From: JAKAAZ01 sp963817855
GTDB lineage: Bacteria > Acidobacteriota > Terriglobia > Terriglobales > Acidobacteriaceae
Reading direction: 5' to 3'
DNA: 64,000 nucleotides
Assembly (NCBI GenBank): GCA_963817855.1
Contig: CAWFQA010000001.1
Coordinates: 2,046,001-2,110,000, forward strand
Shown: positions 16,536-25,049 of the stretch, piece after piece
How the letters are laid out: the number at the start of each line of letters is the position of its first letter
How positions within the stretch are numbered: the first letter of the stretch is position 1
The notes under the pieces: model-generated
Told to the model about the DNA's origin: nothing
The model's input: the letters and a program-made list of their open reading frames with translations, nothing else
Databases searched by the model: none
Made by a program: the position numbers and the translations under genes

Positions 16536-17448
16536 GGAGCTCCCTTCCCGTCAGGTGGATGAACACAGTTTCGAGCGAAGGCTCGGAAATGGAAATGTCG
16601 CGCAGTCCATAGGCCTGCGCTTCGGTGACGATGGTGGAGAGCAGACCCTCCGCACCTTGCGCATAGACACGCACGCCTGTCGACGTTATCTCGACAGAGC
16701 TGACTTCCGAAACCGATCGCAGCTTCCTGGCCAGTTCTTCGCGCTGATCGACATTCTGCACATCCAGGCCATACACCGTTTGGATTCCCAGGCCATTTTT
16801 TAGCTTCTCTGGAGTATCTTCGACCAGAATCTTTCCATGATCGATAATGGCGACGCGGTCACAAAGCGCCTCCGCCTCCTCCATGTAGTGCGTCGTCATC
16901 AAGACCGTGATGCCCTGGTCTTTCAGGCTTCGGATCGATTCCCACATGGCGAGCCGGCTTTGTGGATCAAGACCGGCACTGGGTTCATCCAGAAATAGAA
17001 CCGCGGGATGATGTGCAATGGCGCGTGCGACCAGCAGTCGCTGCGCCAATCCACCAGACAATTCGCTGGGGAAAGCCTTGGCGCGATCTGCCAGGCGAAA
17101 TTGCGCCAGCAACTGCTGCGCCCGCTCTTTGGATCGAGAATCGCTCATTCCGAAATAGCGGCAGTGGAAGAAGAGATTCTCAAACGCGGTCAACGAGCGA
17201 TCCAGTGTATTGAATTGCGGCACAACCCCAATTTTTCGGCGGGCGACGGCAGGTTTCGCGATGACATCGCAGCCTGCGATGACCACTCGCCCGGAAGTAG
17301 GAAGAGATCGCGTTGTACAGATGCTGATGGTAGTGGTTTTGCCGGCGCCGTTCGGTCCAAGCAGCCCAAAAATTCCGCCAGCGGGCACAGATAGGTCGAT
17401 GCCATCGACGGCGACAACACGTTGCCTGCCTTCGTAAATCTTGGTCAA
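16528..17448 (-). CDS. ABC transporter ATP-binding protein (DrrA-like)
   Basis: A 306-residue ATPase with Walker A GPNGAGKTT (about residue 32), the signature LSGGLAQR, Walker B VLFLDEPSAGLDP and the switch His in TTHYMEEAE. The C-terminal extension of about 80 residues (GVRVYAQGAEGLL...SLETVFIHLTGRELRE) is typical of DrrA/NodI-type exporters. No ATG is available: the frame is closed by TAA shortly upstream and the likeliest start is TTG 17448, in the middle of the usual ...EALTKIYEG motif. An unusual initiation codon slightly upstream cannot be excluded. Confidence 0.9.
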   Translation of the reverse strand: MTKIYEGRQRVVAVDGIDLSVPAGGIFGLLGPNGAGKTTTISICTTRSLPTSGRVVIAGCDVIAKPAVARRKIGVVPQFNTLDRSLTAFENLFFHCRYFGMSDSRSKERAQQLLAQFRLADRAKAFPSELSGGLAQRLLVARAIAHHPAVLFLDEPSAGLDPQSRLAMWESIRSLKDQGITVLMTTHYMEEAEALCDRVAIIDHGKILVEDTPEKLKNGLGIQTVYGLDVQNVDQREELARKLRSVSEVSSVEITSTGVRVYAQGAEGLLSTIVTEAQAYGLRDISISEPSLETVFIHLTGRELRE

Positions 17449-17597
17449 GGCTTCGATAGAAACAATACGGGTTGGTAAGAAATCCGCTATGGCAACACCT
17501 TAGTCAGGGGTTGCCATAGTGTAGCAAGTCCGGCAGAATTTCAGCGAAGCAGATTCCTATGCGCCGACCACACGCGGAGGAATTCAAATGCGCACAG

Positions 17598-17870
17598 TTA
17601 CGCGACCGCCTTTGTGCGGTTGTAGTCTGTGCGCTCGGAGAGACCTGTCTCGACCGATATCGATACAGGCTCTCCCAAAGGCTGTTTTGCGATTTCCCAG
17701 GGACGCAGCTGTCGCATTTTCTCTAACGAGTAAGGGACTTGCCGCCCGCAGTCGAGGCAGACCTTATAGGTCGATGCCTGCAGCGTGAAAGGTCGAGTTA
17801 GATGGCCATGACTGCAGCCAAAAAACATTTCATAGAAGAAACCAAAGATCGCGCGTAGCCAAGACGTCAT
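17598..17870 (-). CDS. conserved small Cys/His protein, unknown function
   Basis: A 90-residue protein starting at ATG 17870 after a GAGAG ribosome site. It begins MTSWLRAIFGFFYEMFFGCSHGHL, then has RPFTLQASTYKVCLDCGRQVPYS. The CSHGH plus CLDC arrangement could bind a metal, as in rubredoxin-like or zinc-ribbon knuckles. The compact, motif-rich form looks like a real conserved family; I recall similar small proteins from Acidobacteria but cannot name the function. The Thr/Ser-rich tail after residue 65 is poorly structured. It lies between the ABC exporter and the alcohol dehydrogenase, with its own orientation unit. Confidence 0.65.
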   Translation of the reverse strand: MTSWLRAIFGFFYEMFFGCSHGHLTRPFTLQASTYKVCLDCGRQVPYSLEKMRQLRPWEIAKQPLGEPVSISVETGLSERTDYNRTKAVA

Positions 17871-18083
17871 ATCTCTCTTCGCAAGCTCCTCTACTGTTTT
17901 TCGTAGGTTGCTCGCGCCTCCGGTTGTTGCGTACCCAATCCACGTGGGCTCGCTACACAGCAATAGATGCAAGACACATGCCAACCGGCAGCGTCGGACA
18001 TCAACAAAAAATGATGATCCAATGGTCGTCTCTTCTAAGTCGTTGATTAGAGATAGTAGGTCGGGATAGGGGTGGCAGATGTG

Positions 18084-19104
18084 TTACTTCTCAGATGTTA
18101 AGGAAATAATAACTTTGCCAAAATGCCGCCCTTGTTCTAGGTAACGGTATGCCCCAATCGTTTCCAACATGGGAAATACTTTTCCCACCTACCGGTTTCA
18201 TTCCGGATAATTCAATGGCGCGATGCATGGCCTGCATCATGGTGTGAGAGCCGACATACACGCCAATTAGACGAATTTGTCGCATAAGTACCGAAGTAAC
18301 TGCCAGCCTTTCTTCTACACCACTTAGTACTCCAATTTGCGCTATAGTGCCGCCAACGCGGACCGCTTTCATGGATTCAGTCAAGGTTCCGGCTCCTCCT
18401 ACTTCAACGATGAGGTCCGCACCTTCGCCAGAAGTTTGTTTCTTGACCCAGCTAGACCAGTCGGGCGTGTTCTTGTAGTTGAGACCTTCATCCAGCCCCA
18501 GATTTTTCGCACGCCCAAGTTTCTCGTCGCTACTGGAGGTGCCGAGTACACGCGCTCCGACTAACTTGGCAAACTGCAGCGCAAAGATCGAAACTCCGCC
18601 GGTTCCTTGAACGACAACTGTGTCACCTGGCTTCGTATCGGCGACGTGGAATAAAGCATTCCACGCAGTCAGTGCGGCACAGGGAAGTGTTGCGGCTTCT
18701 TCGTAACTAAGATGGGCAGGGAAGTGTGCCACGCCTCGTTCCGGCAACGCGACATAGTCCGCAAGCATGCCATCGATATCGCCCCCGAGTCCGCCGCGCG
18801 ATTTTGCCTGGCTTGGACCACCGTCCTGCCAATTTTGCAGAAACAATCCAATCACGCGATCGCCTGGTTTGAAGCGCGTCACACCCGCTCCCACGGCGAC
18901 CACTTCGCCAGCTCCATCGGAGAGGGGAATGCGCGGCATCTTCAGTTTGGGATCGTAATGGCCGCGCACCATCAACAGATCGCGATAATTCAGAGAGGTT
19001 GCGTGCACGCGAATCAGCACCATTCCAGCGCCGCACGCCGGCGTGGGCAGATCGACCAGGTGTAAATTGTCGAGTCCGAATTGCGTAATTTGAAATGCGC
19101 GCAT
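18084..19104 (-). pseudogene. zinc-type NAD(P)-dependent alcohol dehydrogenase, frameshifted near the C-terminus
   Basis: A medium-chain dehydrogenase/quinone-oxidoreductase-type protein. The GroES-like N-terminal domain (about 25-130) contains SLNYRDLLMVRGHYD and SDGAGEVVAVG; the Rossmann domain contains VVQGTGGVSIFALQFAKLVGARV. The catalytic zinc Cys of true alcohol dehydrogenases is replaced, as in quinone oxidoreductases. At about residue 307 a run of four A residues (T-run 18180-18183 on the plus strand) shifts the frame. After it the original frame continues with nonsense to a TGA at 18091. The +1-shifted frame reads VFPMLETIGAYRYLEQGRHF and GKVIISL, the normal family ending, to TAA 18084. 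One base too many in a homopolymer explains this: either a recent mutation or an assembly error. Confidence 0.85.
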
Positions 19105-19206
19105 GCAACACTCCTGAGCAGTTGATGACTTTGGCTGCAGCTTCTATTCAAACAGATGTTGCATTTGGTGAGTGTGATTCCCTCGCTAATCCGCTACTCT
19201 GTATAT

Positions 19207-19458
19207 ATGGCGCGAGGATGGGAAAGTAAATCAGTCGAAGAGCAGTTAGAGCAGCGGGCGGAACAGAAGGAACAGGCAGCGAAAGTAGCTTCAAAGGATG
19301 GGGTGCGGGCGGCCAGCGCAGAACAGGCCAGAGCCCGCCAGATGCTGCTACTCAAACGCGAGAGAATCTTGTCAGAGAAGACAAGTCATCCGGCCCGGCG
19401 TTCCGCATTGCAAGCCGCCTTGAAAGACATTGAGGCGGAGTTGCAAAAGCTGGAATAG
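19207..19458 (+). CDS. small coiled-coil protein, unknown function
   Basis: An 83-residue, highly charged helical protein (MARGWESKSVEEQLEQRAEQ...) with heptad-like Glu/Gln/Ala repeats throughout and a short middle segment, LLLKRERILSEK. The start at ATG 19207 fits the conserved-looking MARGWESKSVEEQ. An upstream in-frame ATG at 19156 would add an implausible hydrophobic leader. Divergent from the dehydrogenase gene. It is cytoplasmic by composition; no motif suggests a role. Confidence 0.6.
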   Translation: MARGWESKSVEEQLEQRAEQKEQAAKVASKDGVRAASAEQARARQMLLLKRERILSEKTSHPARRSALQAALKDIEAELQKLE

Positions 19459-19468
19459 GTTTTTCTAG

Positions 19469-20272
19469 CTATGTCCGCCGATTGAAGAGCAGCGAATTTG
19501 CCTGATCCACGCTGGTCAACAGCACCTGCGCAATGTTGACGTGGGCAGGCCGCGTGACAGCCCACAGGATCGCATCCGCAACATCATCTGCTTGCAGTGG
19601 CGTCAGGCCCTGATAGACCTTCGCGGCGCGGCTTTCATCTCCGTGAAAGCGCACTTTGCTGAATTCTGTTTCGACCATGCCGGGATCGACCGTCGTCACA
19701 CGGACCGGGGTCCCCAGCAGGTCAACCCGCAATCCCTCTGAAACGCGGCTCTCAGCAGCTTTCGTCGCGCAATAGACCGCTCCGTTGGGATAGGCCATGT
19801 GGCCCGCTGTGGAACCGAGGTTGACGACATGGCCCGCGCCGCGCTGCACCATTCCCGGAACCACTGCTCGCGTGACATACAGCAGCCCCTTCACGTTGGT
19901 GTCGATCATCTCTTCCCAATCGTCAATCTTTCCTTCGTACACTTTTTCCAGGCCGCGGCTGAGCCCGGCATTGTTGATCAGGATATCGATTGCCTGCCAG
20001 GACGGAGGCAATCCATCGATGACCGCTTGAACCCGTTTCTTATCGCGCACGTCGAGCGCGACCGTATGGACATCTTGCGCGCCGGCAGATCGCAGGTCAG
20101 ACACCATGTCTTGCAATCGATCATTGCGGCGCGCGGCCAGTAGCAATCGCGCTCCAGCCTGAGCAAAGCTTGCGGCGCAGGCGGCGCCAATGCCAGAGCT
20201 GGCGCCAGTAATAAACGCAACTTTGCCATGAAGTGGACGGTCAGTCGTTTTTGGGCGGGATGTCCTGGACAT
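19469..20272 (-). CDS. short-chain dehydrogenase/reductase (YdfG-like)
   Basis: A 267-residue classical SDR. The cofactor motif GASSGIGAACA is at about residue 25, NNAG at about 98, the catalytic Ser in VNLGSTAGHMAYPNGAVYCATKAA, with Tyr-x-x-x-Lys as YCATK, and PGMVETEF after it. It resembles the YdfG/serine-3-dehydrogenase group that acts on hydroxy acids such as 3-hydroxypropionate, L-allo-threonine and serine. The start at ATG 20272 has AGGAG upstream. It follows a beta-hydroxyacid dehydrogenase-like gene almost immediately, so the two likely share a transcript and a hydroxy-acid theme. Confidence 0.9.
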   Translation of the reverse strand: MSRTSRPKTTDRPLHGKVAFITGASSGIGAACAASFAQAGARLLLAARRNDRLQDMVSDLRSAGAQDVHTVALDVRDKKRVQAVIDGLPPSWQAIDILINNAGLSRGLEKVYEGKIDDWEEMIDTNVKGLLYVTRAVVPGMVQRGAGHVVNLGSTAGHMAYPNGAVYCATKAAESRVSEGLRVDLLGTPVRVTTVDPGMVETEFSKVRFHGDESRAAKVYQGLTPLQADDVADAILWAVTRPAHVNIAQVLLTSVDQANSLLFNRRT

Positions 20273-20289
20273 GCATCTCCTAAGAAGGT

Positions 20290-21168
20290 TTATTTTTTTG
20301 AGGCCTGTTCCGCCATGCGATATTGTCCAACAGCCCAATCCGTTTTGCCCAGGCCATTGCGAATGGCAAGATTGAATTGTTCCTGCAAATATTCCGCGAG
20401 GCCGAGTCGCACTCCAGCAGACTGCGTGGCTTCGCGAAACAATCGTATATCTTTCTCGCCCAGCAAAACTGTAGCTCCCGGATGCTCGGGAGGATGCAGC
20501 ATCACGCGACCGTAGTTCAGATAGAACGGCGATTGGAACAAAGCTTCGTTCACTGTTTCGAGGAACAGCTCCGGATCGATGCCTGCCGCATTTGCGAAAA
20601 CGAATGCCTCGCTGAGCGTCTGCGCCATCGCGCTGATCATGAAATTGCCGCCCAGCTTGAACGCGTGTCCCTGCGGCGGTTCATTCCCCACAATGGTCAC
20701 TCCGCGGCCGATTGCATCCAGCACCGTGCGTACATCTGCGAGAGTGGACTCATCGCCGGCAGCTACGACCCACAAGCGACCCTGCGCGGCAACATTCGGA
20801 CGACCAAATACCGGAGCAGCGACATAGCGCTGTCCTGCAGCGGCATGGCTTTCCATTAATCGACGCGACAAGGCCACACTCAGGGTGCCGAGAGCAATGT
20901 GGACGGCATTGGGCGGCAGTGCTGCGAGAAAGCCCTCCGGGCCAAACGCGACAGCTTCCGTTGCTTCATCGTTGGCAAGCATGGTGCAAACCACGTCGCA
21001 TTTCTCCACCGCCGCTTGAACAGAGGGCGCGAAGGTAGCGGCGCGAATTCCCAGTTCTTTCAGTGACTTTGGCGACCGGTTCCATGCTGTGACGGTATGC
21101 CCCCCAAGCAACAACCGGCCGACCACGGCACCACCCATTTTTCCGAGACCGAGAAACGCAATCTTCAT
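20290..21168 (-). CDS. NAD(P)-dependent beta-hydroxyacid dehydrogenase (3-hydroxyisobutyrate dehydrogenase-like)
   Basis: A 292-residue two-domain enzyme. The N-terminal Rossmann fold has IAFLGLGKMGGAVVGRLL and the family loop AWNRSPKSL. The substrate-binding segment reads YVAAPVFGRPNVAAQGRL, in place of the more usual D-A-P-V-S-G. The catalytic Lys region is GHAFKLGGNFMISAMAQTLSEAF. The deviation (PVFGRP) matches the cytokinin-like/glyoxylate-reductase branch of the family and implies a non-classical substrate. It is transcribed together with the SDR gene 18 bases downstream. Confidence 0.88.
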   Translation of the reverse strand: MKIAFLGLGKMGGAVVGRLLLGGHTVTAWNRSPKSLKELGIRAATFAPSVQAAVEKCDVVCTMLANDEATEAVAFGPEGFLAALPPNAVHIALGTLSVALSRRLMESHAAAGQRYVAAPVFGRPNVAAQGRLWVVAAGDESTLADVRTVLDAIGRGVTIVGNEPPQGHAFKLGGNFMISAMAQTLSEAFVFANAAGIDPELFLETVNEALFQSPFYLNYGRVMLHPPEHPGATVLLGEKDIRLFREATQSAGVRLGLAEYLQEQFNLAIRNGLGKTDWAVGQYRMAEQASKK

Positions 21169-21546
21169 GGTTGTAAGGATGCGGCGACCGGAAAGATCGC
21201 TGCTGTAGAAACAGTGTAACTTCGACGGTCGCTCACCGTCTGGGGTTTGAGGAGTCGTTAAAAATCGGATGAATTATGAAAAAATTGCTGAATGTCGGGA
21301 AAACTATCTTGACTTCGGAAATTGATCAAAGTACCGTTGATTCAAAGAAAGTGCAGCCTTGGCTCTCGAGAAATCGACAGATTCACTGCCCCGAACCTTG
21401 CTTGCCTAAGATTTTGAAGCCACCACGCGCATTCGCGGCTCACACGATTGCGCTGCGGATCGACGGCTTCTGGTCTGAAGGGCTAGACGACGCGAGGGGC
21501 AACCGACATTCCAGGACGCGAACGCTGATCGAGGATAGTGATAATA
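21169..21546. other. intergenic region between divergent genes
   Basis: These 378 bases separate the divergent dehydrogenase and isomerase genes. It is AT-richer than its surroundings around 21250-21320, and must hold both promoters. I see no convincing -35/-10 pair, repeat or coding frame. Confidence 0.4.
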
Positions 21547-22359
21547 ATGACCCAGAACGGTGAAGTTCACCAGTACCAGGTGGATAAGCTGAAGATTGAA
21601 ATTCACCCCACGCGAGAAGCGGCTGCGTCCGCCGCTGCGCAATCCGCAGCAAGTTCACTGACGCAGCTGGCAAAGACCGACGCCGAGTTTGCGGTGATTT
21701 TCGCAACCGGAGCCTCGCAGCTGGACACTTTGCAGGCACTCACGCAAATTCCAGGGCTACCCTGGGCACAAATTCGCGGTTTCCACATGGATGAATATAT
21801 TGGTTTAAGCCCGGATCATCCGGCCTCGTTTCGCCGTTACCTGCGAGACAATCTGACCCAAAAAGTACAGATGAAGCAGTTTTTCGAGATCGACGGGACT
21901 GCGTCCGATCCGGACCAGGCCTGTAAAGACTATGCAGCGCTGTTACGTGCCGCGAATCCGCAGCTATGTTTGCTAGGCATCGGCGAAAATGGACATTTGG
22001 CATTCAACGACCCCGATGTGGCGGATTTCAACGATCCGCTCGACGTCAAAGTGGTGCAGTTGGATACCATTTGCCGTCAGCAACAGGCAGCGGAAGGCTG
22101 GTTCGGCGGCCTAGAGGAAGTGCCGGAACGTGCCATGACCATCACGATTCCAGCGCTGTTCCGCGTGCCCAAGCTGATCGCTTCTGTCCCTGGGCCACGG
22201 AAAGCGGCCATTGTTCGTCGCGTGCTGGAGGATTCCATTTCCACGGCCTGCCCGGCGACACTGCTGCGCACCCATCCCAACGCCACGGTATACCTTGATA
22301 GAGAATCGTCGGCCGAGGTCCTGGATCTTTTGCAGTCGGCGGCGGCTGGAAAAAGCTAG
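21547..22359 (+). CDS. glucosamine-6-phosphate deaminase/6-phosphogluconolactonase family protein
   Basis: A 270-residue NagB-like protein. The phosphate-binding FATGASQLDTL lies near residue 60, FHMDEYIGLSPDHPASFRRYL is the deaminase signature with the catalytic Asp, and LCLLGIGENGHLAFNDP is the classic NagB motif. Expected reaction: glucosamine-6-phosphate to fructose-6-phosphate plus ammonia. I choose ATG 21547 (GAGG 13 bases upstream); a GTG at 21538 is closer to the ribosome site than is usual. It opens a run of co-directional carbohydrate genes (oxidoreductase, hydrolase, MFS), which supports an amino sugar or related substrate. Confidence 0.9.
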   Translation: MTQNGEVHQYQVDKLKIEIHPTREAAASAAAQSAASSLTQLAKTDAEFAVIFATGASQLDTLQALTQIPGLPWAQIRGFHMDEYIGLSPDHPASFRRYLRDNLTQKVQMKQFFEIDGTASDPDQACKDYAALLRAANPQLCLLGIGENGHLAFNDPDVADFNDPLDVKVVQLDTICRQQQAAEGWFGGLEEVPERAMTITIPALFRVPKLIASVPGPRKAAIVRRVLEDSISTACPATLLRTHPNATVYLDRESSAEVLDLLQSAAAGKS

Positions 22360-22398
22360 GTTCAACTTCGAACGAAAATCTTTGCCTTGGGGGACTCG

Positions 22399-23823
22399 AT
22401 GGCCGAGAAGACACCGGAAGGAATTGATCGGCGCACGTTTGTGAAGCAGGCTGGAGTCGCCGCATTGGCGGTCGGAATGGATGCGCGCTCGTACGCTCGT
22501 GTTCTGGGTGCGAATGATCGAATTCGCCTGGGACAGATTGGCTGCGGCCAACGCAGTCACGGCCACGTCCACATGGCTCAGCTCGCTTCGAAACACATGC
22601 CGGTGGAAACGGTTGCGGTCTGCGATATTTGGACACTGGCGCGTGAGCAGCGTGCTGCGCAGGTCAAGAAGGCTTTCAATCTCGATCCACAGATGTTCAA
22701 GTATTCAGAGGAAATGCTGGCGCGACCGGACATCGACGGTGTGATGATTGCGACCGGTGATTTTCAGCATGCCAAGCTGTGTACAGAAGTTGTTCGCGCG
22801 GGCAAGGATTGCTACGTCGAGAAGCCGTTTGCGAATGTACTTTCGGAAGCTAAAGAAGCTCGCGACGCCGTCAAGGCGTCCAAGCAGGTTGTTCAGATGG
22901 GATCGCAGCATCGCACTCAACCGTATCAGCTCGCAGTCCGGGATATTGTTCGCTCCGGTCGAATCGGCAAGATCGTCCACATTGAGCAGGAATGGAACGT
23001 CAACGAAGAGCGCTGGCGTTTTGTGCCCAATGATATTGGCGAGACGGTCCAGATGGAGCAGGATCGCAACATGGAGTGGAAGAAGTGGATGCAGGATCGC
23101 CAATCCAAACTGCGTGAAGAAGACACGGATTGGAAGCGATGGCTGCTGGGCAAGCCGTACCAGCCCTTCGATCCGCATGTATACCTGGAGTTTCGCCTGT
23201 ACAAGGATTATTCCTCCGGAATTTTCGATCAGTGGTTGAGCCACGGCAGCGATCTGGTGCATCTGTGGACGGATGAGAACTATCCGGTCAGCGTGGTGGC
23301 CAACGGCGGCATCTACGCGTGGCCCGACGGCCGGCAAAATCCAGACACCGTGGTTGCCGCGATCACTTATCCCAAGGGATTTCTGTATACCTACAAAACT
23401 AACTTCGGCAATAGCTATCGCAGCTTCTCTCGAATCCAGGGACGCGACGGCACCATTGCAAACTATGGTGGAGAGGGCGCGTCATTTTTTGTCGTGAGTA
23501 AAGAAGGCGGCAGACATGAGATGGATGGCTCCGTGAATTATTCGAAGCTCCCCATTGTGCCGCCAGCGCGCGAAGAGGAAGAGATTGTGCATGTTCCCGG
23601 AGCGCCGCCGCCGGATTCACGTGGTCCGGACGACGATGATGCGCATCACCTGATGAACTGGCTGACGGCCATGCAGACCCGCAAACAGCCGGACGCGAAC
23701 GTCGATCATGGTTTCTCGCATGCCATTGTTGTGATCATGGCGGCGCATTCTTATTGGAGCGGCAAGAAACTGTACTGGGATCCCAAGAGTGAGGAAATTC
23801 TCGATCATCCGGTCGAGGTGTGA
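22399..23823 (+). CDS. Tat-exported Gfo/Idh/MocA family oxidoreductase
   Basis: A 474-residue protein. The N-terminus carries a twin-arginine motif (DRRTFVKQAGVAALAVG), so it is probably exported folded with bound NAD(P). The Rossmann fold has RLGQIGCGQRSHGHVH and the family motif CYVEKPFANVLSEAKEA near residue 145. A C-terminal substrate domain contains many aromatic and charged residues. An insertion at about 215-265, rich in Trp, Glu and Lys, is longer than in soluble relatives. Start at ATG 22399 after a GGGGGA site. It overlaps the next gene region, and its function is probably sugar or inositol-like oxidation in the periplasm. Confidence 0.88.
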   Translation: MAEKTPEGIDRRTFVKQAGVAALAVGMDARSYARVLGANDRIRLGQIGCGQRSHGHVHMAQLASKHMPVETVAVCDIWTLAREQRAAQVKKAFNLDPQMFKYSEEMLARPDIDGVMIATGDFQHAKLCTEVVRAGKDCYVEKPFANVLSEAKEARDAVKASKQVVQMGSQHRTQPYQLAVRDIVRSGRIGKIVHIEQEWNVNEERWRFVPNDIGETVQMEQDRNMEWKKWMQDRQSKLREEDTDWKRWLLGKPYQPFDPHVYLEFRLYKDYSSGIFDQWLSHGSDLVHLWTDENYPVSVVANGGIYAWPDGRQNPDTVVAAITYPKGFLYTYKTNFGNSYRSFSRIQGRDGTIANYGGEGASFFVVSKEGGRHEMDGSVNYSKLPIVPPAREEEEIVHVPGAPPPDSRGPDDDDAHHLMNWLTAMQTRKQPDANVDHGFSHAIVVIMAAHSYWSGKKLYWDPKSEEILDHPVEV

Positions 23824-23888
23824 TCGGTTCGCAGTGTCGAGGGTATAGCACGTGCATGAACGCACAATCGAATTGGAGGATCGCCAGC

Positions 23889-25025
23889 GTGAAAAGACTT
23901 GCGATGTCGCTCGTGTTGCTTGTGGCTGTGACCGGATGCAACAAAACTCAGGCGCCGAAAGTTTCCACTCCTACCAGCGCGACGCCGGTGGCTACTCCGG
24001 TCAGCGGACCGTTCACGGCCCAGGAACTGCCCCAGTTCGCCGCGCTTGATCCCATCGATACTCACACGCACGCCTTTCAGGACGCGCCTGCGCTGTATGC
24101 GATGCTCAAGCGGCTGAACCTGCACACCCTCAACATCACCCTGGTGGATGACTACGATCCCGAACTGAAAAATCTGGCCAAGGAACGCAAGGACGCGTGG
24201 ACGGTTGTGCATCACAGCGACGGATATATCGCGATGTGCAGCACCTTTGACCCATTCACGTACAACCAGCCAAAGTTCGCCGAAAATGCGAATCGCATAA
24301 TTAACGAAGATTTTTCGCGCGGCGCGGTCGCGGTCAAGATTTGGAAGAATGTCGGCATGGAGATCAAAGACGCGAAAGGCAATTACATCATGCCGGACAA
24401 TCCCGTTTTTGAGCCAATCTTCAAAAACATTCAGGCGCACAATAAGACGTTGATTGCACACCTGGCCGATCCCAATACGATCTGGGAAGCTCCTAATCCC
24501 AAGGCTGCCGACTACGACTACTACACGCACCATCCTGAGCTTTACATGTATACCAAGCCGGGCGCGCCATCGAAGGCCTCAATTCTGGTGGCACGTGATC
24601 ACGTACTGGAGGCGAATCCGAAACTGCGAATGGTAGGTGCGCACCTGGGCAGCATGGAAGCCGATTTCCATCAGCTTGCGCAACATCTCGACAAATATCC
24701 GAATTTTGCGGTCGATCTTGCCGCGCGTATGCCGTACGTCGAAATGCAACCGCGGGCGGATCTGATCGCATTCATCACCAAATATCAGGACCGGTTGATC
24801 TATGCGACCGATAACGAATTTCCACCGGGTGCCAATCCCCAAGATGCGATGAAGGGGTGGGAAGATCGGTACGCAAACGACTGGCGCTTCTTCGCCACCA
24901 ACGATGTGGTCGAGTACCACGGCCATAAGATCCAGGGGCTCGCGCTTCCACAGCCGATTCTGCGCAAGCTATATCACGACAATGCGGTCACGTGGTTCCC
25001 AGGGATCCTGGGGAACGCGCATTGA
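23889..25025 (+). CDS. lipoprotein metal-dependent hydrolase (amidohydrolase family)
   Basis: A protein of about 378 residues. The N-terminus MKRLAMSLVLLVAVTGC is a lipoprotein signal (lipobox VTGC). I therefore choose GTG 23889, which has GGAGGA eight bases upstream, over the frame's first possible codon at 23820, which overlaps the previous stop by four bases. The TIM-barrel hydrolase begins with DPIDTHTHAFQ (metal HxH). Later His/Asp ligands are in TLIAHLADPNTIW, MVGAHLGSME and IYATDNEFPPG. The fold matches amidohydrolase-2 (uronate-isomerase/lactonase-like). It is likely anchored in the periplasm next to the exported oxidoreductase, possibly hydrolysing the lactone that enzyme makes. Confidence 0.85.
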   Translation: MKRLAMSLVLLVAVTGCNKTQAPKVSTPTSATPVATPVSGPFTAQELPQFAALDPIDTHTHAFQDAPALYAMLKRLNLHTLNITLVDDYDPELKNLAKERKDAWTVVHHSDGYIAMCSTFDPFTYNQPKFAENANRIINEDFSRGAVAVKIWKNVGMEIKDAKGNYIMPDNPVFEPIFKNIQAHNKTLIAHLADPNTIWEAPNPKAADYDYYTHHPELYMYTKPGAPSKASILVARDHVLEANPKLRMVGAHLGSMEADFHQLAQHLDKYPNFAVDLAARMPYVEMQPRADLIAFITKYQDRLIYATDNEFPPGANPQDAMKGWEDRYANDWRFFATNDVVEYHGHKIQGLALPQPILRKLYHDNAVTWFPGILGNAH

Positions 25026-25049
25026 TCTGCCGCCCGACGAGGTGACTGT

